Shown here one piece after another: positions 53,518 through 61,931 of a DNA stretch of 64,000 bases (positions within the stretch are counted from its first letter, which is position 1; each line of letters starts with the position of its first letter). Made by a program: the position numbers and the translations under genes. Source of the stretch: DIGJ01 sp031553075 (GTDB lineage: Bacteria > Bacillota > Clostridia > Lachnospirales > Lachnospiraceae); contig JAVBLX010000069.1 in assembly GCA_031553075.1 (NCBI GenBank), positions 9,659 to 73,658 on the forward strand. Reading direction: 5' to 3'. A model generated the notes under the pieces. It searched no databases, was not told the origin of the DNA, and worked only from the letters and a program-made list of their open reading frames with translations.

Positions 53518-54084
53518 TTATAGTGAAAATATGTCCTTCTCCTCCGCCAATTTGGTTGAAAAAGAATGATCAATAAGAATATTTTTCTCTTGAATAACGG
53601 CACGTGTCCCGCCCATAAAATCAAAGGAGCTGATGGTTAATGCTGCTTTGGTTTTTTGCTCCAGAGTACTTTTTAAATGCTCGTCGGTAGGATTAATATA
53701 AATTATGATACGGTCATTACCAGCAAATTTTACTTCACTTTCAATTTGCCTTACCAGTAGATTTACATAATCTTCCGTTTTCATAAAAGAAATAAGACGC
53801 AATTCAACTTGTTTAAAGAGGATAGCCTTTAATTCTTCGGTCTTTTCACTATAACGTTTTTTATAATCCATCGTTTCCGCAGACAGGGTTTTGTTTTTCT
53901 CCTGAAGCAGCTTTTGAGTTTCTGCTTCTAAATAAAAAGCGGCCTTTTGCTCTGCTTTTTCCCGGTGTTCCTCATACATCTTATGTAAGGACTCCTTATA
54001 TTCCGAGATGATTTCTTCGCTTCTTTTGGTAGCATCTTCGATGCTGGACTGATAAAAGACATCTAATTTCTCATCTAAAGTCAT
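53518..54084 (-). CDS. ntpE: V-type ATP synthase subunit E (peripheral stalk)
   Basis: 188 aa, GGGAGGG site. A long N-terminal coiled coil (about 1-100; EEIISEYKESLHKMYEEHREKAEQKAAFYLEAE) and a C-terminal globular domain ending GGTRAVIQEKNILIDHSFSTKLAEE, as in subunit E. It forms the outer stalk with the small coiled-coil subunit at the head of the operon. Confidence 0.92.
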   Translation of the reverse strand: MTLDEKLDVFYQSSIEDATKRSEEIISEYKESLHKMYEEHREKAEQKAAFYLEAETQKLLQEKNKTLSAETMDYKKRYSEKTEELKAILFKQVELRLISFMKTEDYVNLLVRQIESEVKFAGNDRIIIYINPTDEHLKSTLEQKTKAALTISSFDFMGGTRAVIQEKNILIDHSFSTKLAEEKDIFSL

Positions 54085-54097
54085 GATGCAACCCTCC

Positions 54098-54406
54098 CTA
54101 AATTTTTAAACCAATTGCTTCATTTACATATTTCATAATGAAATTTGGATCACGTCCGGTTCCATGACGGTCAGGAATTTCCACAATTAAGGGAAGTCTT
54201 CGGTTTAATTTTACTTCATCGATAATGTCAGGGAATTCACGTCCGAATTTCTCGGTAATTAAAATAATTCCAATCTCTTTATTGGAAAATGCTTTTTCCA
54301 ACTGTTCCCGCAAATGTTTTTGGGAATGAATAACAACTCCCTCAACGCCAGCCAGGCGCAAACCCGTGAGCGTATCAACATTATCGCTGATTAAAAACAT
54401 TTTCAT
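54098..54406 (-). CDS. ntpF: V-type ATP synthase subunit F
   Basis: 102 aa from ATG 54406, 8 bases after AGGAG; the ATG at 54412 is only 2 bases from it. Small Rossmann-like domain: MFLISDNVDTLTGLRLAGVEG, IGIILITEKFG, RLPLIVEIPD. It binds the central shaft. The hairpin element copy 3 lies just upstream. Confidence 0.93.
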   Translation of the reverse strand: MKMFLISDNVDTLTGLRLAGVEGVVIHSQKHLREQLEKAFSNKEIGIILITEKFGREFPDIIDEVKLNRRLPLIVEIPDRHGTGRDPNFIMKYVNEAIGLKI

Positions 54407-54415
54407 AAACATTGC

Positions 54416-54440
54416 TCCTGTCTGTGCGCTTCAGCGCACG
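54416..54440 (-). repeat. Intercistronic hairpin element, copy 3 (upstream of ntpF)
   Basis: On the minus strand GTGACGTGCGCT-GAA-GCGCACAGACAGGAG: a GTGCGC/GCGCAC stem followed by the ntpF ribosome site. The core is the same as copy 1 (15116) apart from the loop. Confidence 0.6.
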
Positions 54441-54453
54441 TCACTGATTATTA

Positions 54454-54870
54454 TTAGCCTAAAATAGAGAAGGAAATCAATAATCCATAAAGTGCAACCG
54501 ATTCTGCAAGAGCAACGAAGATAAGAGCTTTACCCATTACAGAAGAGTCCTCGCTGAGTGCTCCGATAGCAGAGCTTGCAGCACTTGCAACGGCAATACC
54601 AGCTCCGATACAGGACATACCAGTAGAGAGAGCTGCCGCCAGATATCTCCAGCCCTCTGTGCTGGCAGCAGCTGCGGTTTCAGAAGCGGCAGATACATTT
54701 CCGCTAAACATCATAATATCAGCAATAATTAAGGTTCCAAAGAAAAATAAAGCGTTAAATCCAATTGCTGCCTTTAAGCTGCCTTTTTTCTTTTCACTTA
54801 AAAGATATACACCAAAAGGTACTGCAATACTCAATACTAAAATAGCCACTAAAATGATTTTTGTTAACAT
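54454..54870 (-). CDS. ntpK: V-type ATP synthase subunit K (c-ring proteolipid)
   Basis: 138 aa, AGGAGG site. Four hydrophobic segments: about 4-24, 32-55, 71-97 and 112-136. The ion-binding carboxylate is Glu123 in FVALAESVALYGLLI; the first hairpin has only an Asp in IIADIMM. The ES-x3-Y pattern near the glutamate is reminiscent of sodium-binding c subunits, but no Gln ligand is obvious in the preceding helix, so the ion is undecided. Forms the rotor ring. Confidence 0.92.
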   Translation of the reverse strand: MLTKIILVAILVLSIAVPFGVYLLSEKKKGSLKAAIGFNALFFFGTLIIADIMMFSGNVSAASETAAAASTEGWRYLAAALSTGMSCIGAGIAVASAASSAIGALSEDSSVMGKALIFVALAESVALYGLLISFSILG

Positions 54871-54898
54871 AATAAAATCCTCCTAATAATGTAATGTA

Positions 54899-56812
54899 CT
54901 AATTTTGTTTTGCCCGGAAAGGACGAAATTCCCGACCGGATCCTCTATAAAAACGACTGAACATTTCGTAATATTCAAGTCGCAATACCTGAATCCCGAC
55001 AACAAGACCTTCCAGGCCCATTACTACGATGTTGCCGATAATGATTACAAGTGGATTTCCTCCACCGTGGTGGGTAGCACCTGCCAGTGAAAGGACAACG
55101 CCCATCATACCTGCGTGGCTCAGTGCAAAAGCACCGACACGGACAAAGGAGATGGTATTGGTTGCATAACTGAGTACCACATCAAAGAGTTCTACAAAGG
55201 CTTCAACGAAAAACATTGCTTTGCTTCCCGGTGGGAAGATGTGGTCCTTCTTTTCTACCAGATTGCCCAAAGGTTCCCTTAAGAAAACACAAAGGAGAGG
55301 CAATCCAAGGAGAATGGCTAATACTATGGTAGCTGGCAATGGGTGTCCAAGGAAATAGAGTCCGACACATCCGGCAACACCACCGTAGATAATCAATCCG
55401 GCAATCCCACTGGGATCAAATAACAGGCGTTCCCAGTCGCGGGCACGGATGGCATTGATAATATTTAGTACCATGGCAATCAAAATCAGCCCTACTCCAA
55501 AAACAACGGCTGTAATCAGGGTTGACGTGATGTTATCCATCGGTCTTCGCCAAACGGCATGAAGAATTTCTTCAAATCCAAATAAGCTCCCGTACATAAA
55601 ACCAAAGGCGGTTGACCAAATCCCGGCAATGGAAACGATGGCGGCCAAATCCATTTTCTTAAATCGATATAAAAGGAATCCGCCAATAGCCAGGCACAAG
55701 CCCTGTCCCACATCACCAAACATAACTCCAAAGATAAACGTATAAGTGAGTGCCACAAAGATGGTTGGGTCCATCTCGTTATAAGCGGGCAGTCCATACA
55801 TCTTGATAAACATCTCAAAGGGTTTTAAAATCTTTGGATTCTTAAGCTTGGTAGGTGGCGTGGAGGTTGTTGGCTCCGTATCATTTTCTAAAATACAATA
55901 TATGTTTGGATCATTGGAAACCTCTTTAACAAATGCCTTGGCATCTGCTTTGCCCATCCATCCACAAAGAATATAAAAAGAATTGTGGTTGGCTGTTTCC
56001 TGTGTACAGGCGGCCAGCTTTCGAATGTCGAAGTTCTCCGATAATCGCCGCAGTGTTAAATCGGCCAGCAAAATTTCAGGAGCTTGCAAATTGAGCGTTT
56101 CGCTGATTTTTTCTTTTATGGCATCGGCTTTTTTGCGGATGCTATTTCGTTTGATTTTTAATTCTTGATAAACTTCTTCCGGTGTGCCTTTATAATCTGC
56201 AGATAATGTAATATGTTCAAAATGCAGAGAAGAATAAATGGCATCAACCTGTTCTGATGAAGTAACTGGAGCAAAATAAACGCCCCAAATATAGTCTTTT
56301 GTACGCTCACATTCATAAAAAACGCTATTCAAGTTATCATAAACGTAGCGGGTAAAGCGATTATAGTATTCAGGAGTTATCCGTCCAAAGCCAGTGTGGA
56401 TAAATTGAAACTGCTGAATCTTTTCTAAATCAAAATCAAATACCCGGAATGGCTGGAGCTGATCCTGTAAAAGGGATAGCTGTTTTTCTTCTTCCATCAG
56501 TGCAAGTCTTTTGTCACTCAAGGTTTCCACCTTGGAATAAGCTCTTTTGATAGCACGAATCGCTTCTTCGCCGGTCATAATATCATCAGCCGGGAACGTT
56601 TTGGCGCTGATCCGGTCTACTAAAAAAGTCGACATGCTGAGGACTTCTTTGTAAGAGTTCAGTTCAAAGAAAGGACGCACTGCCTGGTCGGTTCCAAGCT
56701 CTGCCAAAGCATTTTCCAGATGGATTTCGTATTTGTCCAAATATATATCAACAATCCGGTCAATATCATGTTTAGGTCCGGTAATATTGATATATTTCAT
56801 TTTCTCAACCAA
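54899..56812 (-). CDS. ntpI: V-type ATP synthase subunit I (a-type membrane subunit)
   Basis: 637 aa. The TTG start at 56812 is chosen because AGGAGGT lies 7 bases upstream; the ATG at 56800 would be too far. A cytoplasmic N-terminal half with coiled coils (to about 330) is followed by 7-8 membrane helices with FGVMFGDVGQGL, ATNTISFVRVGAFALSHAGM (the arginine facing the ring) and GLEGLVVGIQVLRLEYYEMFSRFY. It forms the ion half-channels. Confidence 0.96.
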   Translation of the reverse strand: MVEKMKYINITGPKHDIDRIVDIYLDKYEIHLENALAELGTDQAVRPFFELNSYKEVLSMSTFLVDRISAKTFPADDIMTGEEAIRAIKRAYSKVETLSDKRLALMEEEKQLSLLQDQLQPFRVFDFDLEKIQQFQFIHTGFGRITPEYYNRFTRYVYDNLNSVFYECERTKDYIWGVYFAPVTSSEQVDAIYSSLHFEHITLSADYKGTPEEVYQELKIKRNSIRKKADAIKEKISETLNLQAPEILLADLTLRRLSENFDIRKLAACTQETANHNSFYILCGWMGKADAKAFVKEVSNDPNIYCILENDTEPTTSTPPTKLKNPKILKPFEMFIKMYGLPAYNEMDPTIFVALTYTFIFGVMFGDVGQGLCLAIGGFLLYRFKKMDLAAIVSIAGIWSTAFGFMYGSLFGFEEILHAVWRRPMDNITSTLITAVVFGVGLILIAMVLNIINAIRARDWERLLFDPSGIAGLIIYGGVAGCVGLYFLGHPLPATIVLAILLGLPLLCVFLREPLGNLVEKKDHIFPPGSKAMFFVEAFVELFDVVLSYATNTISFVRVGAFALSHAGMMGVVLSLAGATHHGGGNPLVIIIGNIVVMGLEGLVVGIQVLRLEYYEMFSRFYRGSGREFRPFRAKQN

Positions 56813-56827
56813 ATTTCAGACCTCCTT

Positions 56828-57871
56828 TTATGTGAAAATGTAATTCAGTGCATCAGAAGGATCCAAACCATATCGTACGCATTCCAGGATGGTGGTAATC
56901 TGGTCAATTTCCAGCTCTTTCATGTGAAGATACTGATAGAGGGAACACATGGACCAGGGGTATTTCCGCATGCCGGAACGATATAATTTTGTAATTACCT
57001 GACGGTACAAACCTTCGATGGAAAAGCTCGAACTATTAACATCAAGATTTTCTTGACGATAACAAGTATTTTGTACTAAATTCGTAAACTCATCCAGACT
57101 TCCGCATTCAATTATGTTTATTAGCTGGTCCGATGTCAGCTTGTAGTGGACTGGTATTATGGACGAATAAATTTGAGCAGAATCCACATCATAATATTTC
57201 TTGGAGCGATAAATCCACAAGAGATTTAATAAATCAATCTGTCTTCCAATAATGTCAGTAAAGGCTTTCTGCTCTGCACGGTTGGAAACGTGTTTCCGAA
57301 GCTTCCAAACGGTGTTGAAATAGTAAATATCAAGCTGTACTTCAAAATCTGCCAAAGTGCCAGCGGTGGTCTGGTGAACACGTTGAAACAGACTATGATA
57401 ATCCGTATCTTTCAAATAACCGATAAACTCTTCCAGCGTATGGGACTCTGCAAGGGTAATAATATCAAGCTTGGAATGCTTCTTAAAAAAGGATTCAAAC
57501 AGGGAAAAATCCAATGTAATATTAGAAGTATATAAACTTCTTAAGCATGACTTAAGAGCGTTGATCTCATATCGAAAAAAAATGATGTCAAGACCTTCAC
57601 GCTGGTCCCTGTTGGCAAAACGAAAAAGTTTTGCATAATCCAAATAAAGTGAATTGTTAATAATCTGTTCCAGCTTGTTACGGTGTAAAGAACGTTCGTC
57701 ATAACCGGTCAATAATTCCTGGTAACCGGGCTGACTTTTTAAATAGTTGACAAATTCAGGTACAGAGATTAAATTTGCCAAAGTTTCGTATTGCTCCGGT
57801 TTTAATAACTTCGCACCCAGTGCTTTGGACTTGGTTACAATTCCGCTGTAGGACAAAAGATTTCCAAACAT
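56828..57871 (-). CDS. ntpC: V-type ATP synthase subunit C
   Basis: 347 aa from ATG 57871, 8 bases after AGGAGAG; an overlapping GTG at 57880 is in frame. Helical V-ATPase C/d domain: SYSGIVTKSKALGAKLLKPEQYE, FRFANRDQREGLDIIFFRYEINALKSCLR, YYFNTVWK and LLWIYRSKKYYD. It links the central shaft to the c-ring. Confidence 0.93.
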   Translation of the reverse strand: MFGNLLSYSGIVTKSKALGAKLLKPEQYETLANLISVPEFVNYLKSQPGYQELLTGYDERSLHRNKLEQIINNSLYLDYAKLFRFANRDQREGLDIIFFRYEINALKSCLRSLYTSNITLDFSLFESFFKKHSKLDIITLAESHTLEEFIGYLKDTDYHSLFQRVHQTTAGTLADFEVQLDIYYFNTVWKLRKHVSNRAEQKAFTDIIGRQIDLLNLLWIYRSKKYYDVDSAQIYSSIIPVHYKLTSDQLINIIECGSLDEFTNLVQNTCYRQENLDVNSSSFSIEGLYRQVITKLYRSGMRKYPWSMCSLYQYLHMKELEIDQITTILECVRYGLDPSDALNYIFT

Positions 57872-57876
57872 CTGAA

Positions 57877-58188
57877 TCACTCTCCTATAATTTTTTGAAA
57901 CAGATCTTCTACGAAATTTTCCTGGTTTTTTTCGAAGTTTGCACTTAGGTTAGTTAGGAGGGTTTCATAGTTTGAAATCATCTGTTTGTGTTCTTCTTTT
58001 ATCTCGCCGCTCATCTTTTCTTGGAGTGACTTAATTTTATCACGAGTAGCGGCATTGATTTCGGAATCTGAAGATTCGATGTCCTTGAGCAATTGTTCGT
58101 GTAGCGCCTTTTTCTCTAAAGACGTCTGATCTATGATAGCATTCGCTTTTTCTTCGATATCATACAAAAGATTTATTACTTCCTTCAT
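57877..58188 (-). CDS. V-type ATP synthase small stalk subunit (G/H type)
   Basis: 103 aa, nearly all helix, AAGGAGGTCG site. Highly charged coiled coil (EEKANAIIDQTSLEKKALHEQLLKDIE) and a C-terminal FVEDLFQKIIGE. Size and position as first gene fit the peripheral-stalk partner of subunit E (NtpG/AhaH). Its stop overlaps a GTG in front of ntpC. Spacer 58189-58379 is A/T-rich with no riboswitch seen. Confidence 0.82.
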   Translation of the reverse strand: MKEVINLLYDIEEKANAIIDQTSLEKKALHEQLLKDIESSDSEINAATRDKIKSLQEKMSGEIKEEHKQMISNYETLLTNLSANFEKNQENFVEDLFQKIIGE

Positions 58189-58379
58189 TTTCCCACGACC
58201 TCCTTCTCTTTAGGGTGAGTTCAAATTCAATAATACACTTTTTTTATAAAAATACTAGTGCTTTTTATAAAAAATTTAATCTTTTTCGTTCTTCTTAACT
58301 TTTTCTTAACTTCTTCTTAGCATGTTTAAAAGGCTTTGCTTGATTATGATAGTATATCATAATAGGTAGAAAAAGATAT

Positions 58380-58408
58380 TTGACAGTTTCATTTTAGGGG
58401 CTTATAAT
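58380..58408 (+). promoter_or_regulatory. Consensus sigma-A promoter of trmB
   Basis: TTGACA (58380-58385), 17 bases, TATAAT (58403-58408): both hexamers match consensus exactly. Start expected about 40 bases before the trmB ATG. Confidence 0.88.
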
Positions 58409-58457
58409 TGCAATAATGAAAAATATAAGAAATCTTTGAATCTGTGAAGGAGAAACT

Positions 58458-59102
58458 ATGCGTTTAAGGAATATACCAGGTGCCAATGAGCGAATTGCAG
58501 CAGATGAGCATGTGATTCAGCTACCGGAAACTAAGAATGGAAGATGGAGTGAAGTATTTGGCAACCACCATCCCATTCACATCGAAATAGGGATGGGAAA
58601 GGGGATATTTATTCAGACGCAGGCTATGAAGAACCCTGATATTAACTACATTGGTATTGAGAAGTATTCCAGTGTATTAATCCGGGCACTTGACAAGCGG
58701 GAAGAGGTTGAAATCAATAACCTGTATTACCTCTGTATGAACGCTGAAGTCATTGACCAGGTCTTCGGGAACGGTGAGGTGGAGAAGATATATCTGAATT
58801 TCTCCGATCCCTGGCCCAAGGACAGGCATAGCAGGAGGAGACTCACCTCACGGGAATTTTTTCAGCGGTATGACCAAATCCTTGCTCCAGATGGGGTAGT
58901 GGAGTTTAAGACCGACAATCGGTCCCTGTTTGATTTTTCTCTGGAAGAAGTGGTGGAGGCTGGCTGGAGAGTGGACAATTATACCTACGACCTTCATAAT
59001 AGCATCTACGTTGGCGGAAATATTATGACAGAATATGAAGAAAGATTTTCTTCTCAAGGCGTTCCAATCAATCGTCTGGTGGCAAGCAGGAAAATGAATT
59101 AA
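58458..59102 (+). CDS. trmB: tRNA (guanine-46-N7)-methyltransferase
   Basis: 214 aa, GAAGGAG site. SAM motif IHIEIGMGKGIFI, NYIGIEKYSSVLIRAL, IYLNFSDPWPKDRHSRRRLT (the TrmB signature PWPKxRHxxRR) and EFKTDNRSLFDF. Makes m7G46 in the tRNA variable loop. Diverges from the V-type ATPase operon. Confidence 0.97.
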   Translation: MRLRNIPGANERIAADEHVIQLPETKNGRWSEVFGNHHPIHIEIGMGKGIFIQTQAMKNPDINYIGIEKYSSVLIRALDKREEVEINNLYYLCMNAEVIDQVFGNGEVEKIYLNFSDPWPKDRHSRRRLTSREFFQRYDQILAPDGVVEFKTDNRSLFDFSLEEVVEAGWRVDNYTYDLHNSIYVGGNIMTEYEERFSSQGVPINRLVASRKMN

Positions 59103-59163
59103 AAAATAGAAAGGAAGCATTCTGCATATACTATTATGGAATTACGTGAGGAGAGTGCATGGC

Positions 59164-59301
59164 ATGAAACCAACGTTTAGACAATCCATAGGCCAGAAGC
59201 TGAGTCAGAACCGGAAACTGGACAAAAAAGCCCTGGAATTGAAAAAATCATGGGATGAGGTTTCCAACATTGTAAATACTAAAAATAAAAAGAAAAAATA
59301 A
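59164..59301 (+). CDS. Small basic protein, 45 aa, unknown
   Basis: ATG 59164 lies 8 bases after GTGAGGAGAG. The product begins MKPTFRQSIGQKLSQNRKLD and ends in NKKKKK-like basic sequence, largely helical with 15 Lys/Arg. A real ribosome site, the coding-like composition and the fitted position between trmB and trxA support it. Function unknown. Confidence 0.6.
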   Translation: MKPTFRQSIGQKLSQNRKLDKKALELKKSWDEVSNIVNTKNKKKK

Positions 59302-59358
59302 TTTTAAAGTGCAGGGCAATGGAAATTCATAGCTAAAGGCACGGAAATTGGAGGAAAA

Positions 59359-59676
59359 ATGGGATTTAAATTTACGGATGAAAACTTTCAAAGAGAAGTA
59401 TTGGAGGCAGAGGGACTGGTTGTGGTAGATTTCTACGCAGACTGGTGTGGCCCTTGCAAAATGATGGCTCCTATTGTAGAGGAGTTGGCAGAGGAATACA
59501 TTGGCCAGGTTAAAATCGGCAAGATGAATGTTGATGATAATCCTAATGTACCAGGAGGTTACCGGATTATGTCCATTCCAACCATGATGTTTATTAAAAA
59601 TGGTGAAGTGGTGGATAAAATCGTCGGTGGAATACCAAAAAGTGAGTTAGTGGAAAAAATACAGCAGCATAGATAA
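59359..59676 (+). CDS. trxA: Thioredoxin
   Basis: 105 aa, TTGGAGGAAAA site. VVDFYADWCGPCKMMAPIVEELA with the WCGPC redox site and cis-Pro loop MSIPTMMFIKNGE. Usual length. A small insertion-like NPNVPGGYRIMSIPT precedes the cis-Pro, where most have a shorter YGVxSIPT approach. General cytosolic disulfide reductant. Confidence 0.95.
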   Translation: MGFKFTDENFQREVLEAEGLVVVDFYADWCGPCKMMAPIVEELAEEYIGQVKIGKMNVDDNPNVPGGYRIMSIPTMMFIKNGEVVDKIVGGIPKSELVEKIQQHR

Positions 59677-59790
59677 TATCATATTGGCAGTATATGTATT
59701 GTTAATGGCAAAGGATATTAACGGATAAGATATTAACCATAATATGAACATGTCGAAATGAAGAAAAGGCCAGGTTGAGTATGATAAGCA

Positions 59791-59915
59791 GACTCCGGAC
59801 AGAAAGAGATACCGGCGTAGCTGCCCTGTGATTTTTAAACGGTGTTTATGATTGCAGGGCGGGATTCGTCCCTCCCTTAGCAGCTTGTGTATGAGCCATC
59901 TACGCACAGGCATAT
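59791..59915 (+). promoter_or_regulatory. Structured leader upstream of the MATE gene, possible cis-regulatory RNA
   Basis: The 268-base spacer contains several pairings: GCTGC (59820-59824) with GCAGC (59880-59884), CCCTG (59824-59828) with CAGGG (59855-59859), a GGGA-TTCG-TCCC tetraloop hairpin (59861-59872), and GCTTGTGT (59883-59890) with ACGCACAGGC-side bases (59904-59911). The first and last compete for 59883-59884. No known riboswitch consensus is recognised. Confidence 0.45.
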
Positions 59916-59944
59916 AAAAGCGGAGTATGGGAGGATATAATTTT

Positions 59945-61321
59945 ATGAGTACAACAAAAGACATGACGGAAGGGAAACCCTTTGGTCTGATATTTTCATT
60001 TGCAATTCCATTTATGTTAAGTTCTATGCTGCAACAGCTTTATAGCGTGGTAGACAGTGCAGTGGTAGGACATTTGATTGGCGTCAATGCCTTTGCCGCT
60101 GTTGGCGCAACCGGATTTCTCACCTGGATGATTATTAGTATTATACTGGGACTTACCCAGGGGTTTGGGATCTTTTTTGCACAGCGGTTTGGTGCAGGGG
60201 ACTTGCCAGGACTTCGGAAGGGGATTGCCTCGGCAATCAAGATAACGCTTTTAGCAGGAGTGCTGATGACAATCGTAAGCATTGTGGTGGCCAGGCCGGT
60301 TATGCAGCTTTTACATACGCCGGAGGAAATCCTTAGTGATGCACTGGTATTTATTTACTGGATGTTTGGGGGGATTTTAATCACCTTTTTTTACAATTTG
60401 TCAGGCTCGGTCCTAAGGGCGTTGGGGAACAGCAAGACCCCTTTGTTAGGAATGGTAATTTCCAGTGTACTAAACATTGCTTTAGATGTGATTTTTATCG
60501 CCGTATTTGGAATGGGAATTGGTGGTGCGGCCCTGGCAACCGTGCTTTCATGGGCGTTTGCATTTTTATACTGTGTTGTCAAGCTTCGTACAATACCAGA
60601 GGTGCAGCTTTCAAAGGGAGACTTTGCCTCAAATCCGACAGGTCGGAAGGAACTGCTTCGCTTAGGAATGCCCCTTGCTTTTCGTAATGGTGTGATTGCG
60701 GTAGGAGGTCTGGTGATTCAGTATGCAATTAATGGTTATGGTACCCTTTTTGTGGCAGGAACCACTGCGGCAAAGAAGTATTTTGGCATGATGGAAATAG
60801 TGGCATATGGTCTTGATGGTGCCCTGGCTACCTTCGCCAGCCAAAATTTCGGTAAAGGGAATTACAAAAGGGTGAAGGAAGGCATGCGAATGGTCCGCAG
60901 GATATCAATCATAAGCTCCCTGGTGATTGCTGGTATTTTTCTGTTGTTTGGACGTTTTTTTATCGGCATACTGGTAACTGGAAACCCGGAAGAGATTGCC
61001 CAGATTAAAGAAATTGGTTATCGGAATATGGTGGGAATGGCGTTTTGCCTGCTGCCACTTTATATGCTGTATATCCACCGCTCTGGCTTGCAGGCGATGG
61101 GAAAAACCTTTGTTCCCATGATTTCTGGTTTTATTGAGCTGGGACTCCGAATGGTATCCGTACTCTTGCTCCCTGTGTTTATTGGTAGATGGGGGGTTTA
61201 TCTGGCAGATGGTATTGGTTGGATTGGAGCAGCGCTTCTATTGATGGTTTCCTATTCTTATCTGGAGCGGAAGCTATTGGCAGAAAGTAACAAGGAAAAA
61301 CAATCACAAAGAGGGAAATAG
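59945..61321 (+). CDS. MATE family efflux transporter
   Basis: 458 aa from ATG 59945 (GGGAGG). Twelve hydrophobic segments in two halves; FSFAIPFMLSSMLQQLYSVVDSAVVGHLIG and ATGFLTWMIISIILGLTQGFGIFFAQRFGAGD are typical of the DinF/NorM-like MATE group in clostridia. It exports cationic or other small molecules using an ion gradient; the substrate is unknown. A terminator follows. Confidence 0.93.
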   Translation: MSTTKDMTEGKPFGLIFSFAIPFMLSSMLQQLYSVVDSAVVGHLIGVNAFAAVGATGFLTWMIISIILGLTQGFGIFFAQRFGAGDLPGLRKGIASAIKITLLAGVLMTIVSIVVARPVMQLLHTPEEILSDALVFIYWMFGGILITFFYNLSGSVLRALGNSKTPLLGMVISSVLNIALDVIFIAVFGMGIGGAALATVLSWAFAFLYCVVKLRTIPEVQLSKGDFASNPTGRKELLRLGMPLAFRNGVIAVGGLVIQYAINGYGTLFVAGTTAAKKYFGMMEIVAYGLDGALATFASQNFGKGNYKRVKEGMRMVRRISIISSLVIAGIFLLFGRFFIGILVTGNPEEIAQIKEIGYRNMVGMAFCLLPLYMLYIHRSGLQAMGKTFVPMISGFIELGLRMVSVLLLPVFIGRWGVYLADGIGWIGAALLLMVSYSYLERKLLAESNKEKQSQRGK

Positions 61322-61335
61322 ATATTTTTTGATTT

Positions 61336-61377
61336 AAAAATGGGTGCAAAGCATTAAGATGCTGAACGCCCATTTTT
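61336..61377 (+). terminator. Terminator after the MATE gene
   Basis: AAAAATGGG (61336-61344) pairs with CCCATTTTT (61369-61377), with an inner AGCAT/ATGCT stem; TGTTG follows the T-run. Confidence 0.8.
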
Positions 61378-61659
61378 GTTGCGTAAAAAAAGAGTTTATT
61401 TTTTGATAAATACATGTGTTTTTACAAAAAATAAAAAATAATGCAAATATAAGAATAAAGTTCTTGCAAAAACAGATTTTACCGGAAACAATAGCGTTCT
61501 GTTGTTGATTGAACATACATTCTATTAAAAAAATAATAATTATATCGATTTTAATGAAAAGTAAGAAAAAAATATTGCGTTTTTGTGAAATTAGGATTAT
61601 AATTAAAATGTAACTTGGTAAAAAAAGACAAAATATTACAGAAAAAGGAGAAAAGAAGG

Positions 61660-61840
61660 ATGCGGAATTTGAAAATCGAAATGAAACAGGCTTTGGGTTT
61701 TGGTATTTGCGATGGTTTGCATGGCGTTTTTGAGAATGGTAATCTCTGACAATAGGGAGAATCTCGACAGCGGACAAGAGTGTAATGTATATTTGTAATG
61801 GAGAATGTTGACAATTAGTACTATTTATCTGAAAAGAATC
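61660..61840 (+). pseudogene. Relic of a duplicated MCP 5' end
   Basis: From ATG 61660 (GAAGGA upstream) the sequence follows the start of the MCP gene at 61932: MRNLKIEMKQALGFGI against MNNLKIGLKLTLGFGI, and later ACAGCGGACAAGAGTGTAATGTATAT against ACAGCGGACAGGATGCAATGTATAT. Deletions and a stop after about 29 codons break the frame. It is a decayed tandem copy, not a gene. Confidence 0.75.
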
Positions 61841-61857
61841 GATAAAGGGTTGGTTTT

Positions 61858-61887
61858 TTGTAAAACGCAGTAAAATATTACTATAAT
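61858..61887 (+). promoter_or_regulatory. Probable promoter of the MCP gene
   Basis: TTGTAA (61858-61863), 18 bases, TATAAT (61882-61887), 45 bases before the start codon. Confidence 0.45.
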
Positions 61888-61931
61888 TGTTGATCATGAG
61901 AGGCATATTTACACAAAAGGAGGAAATGCAC

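Noticed and set aside
59890..59915. c-di-GMP (GEMM) riboswitch suggested by CGCACAGG
   Set aside because: The required GCACAGGGCAAACC core and the tetraloop receptor are missing.
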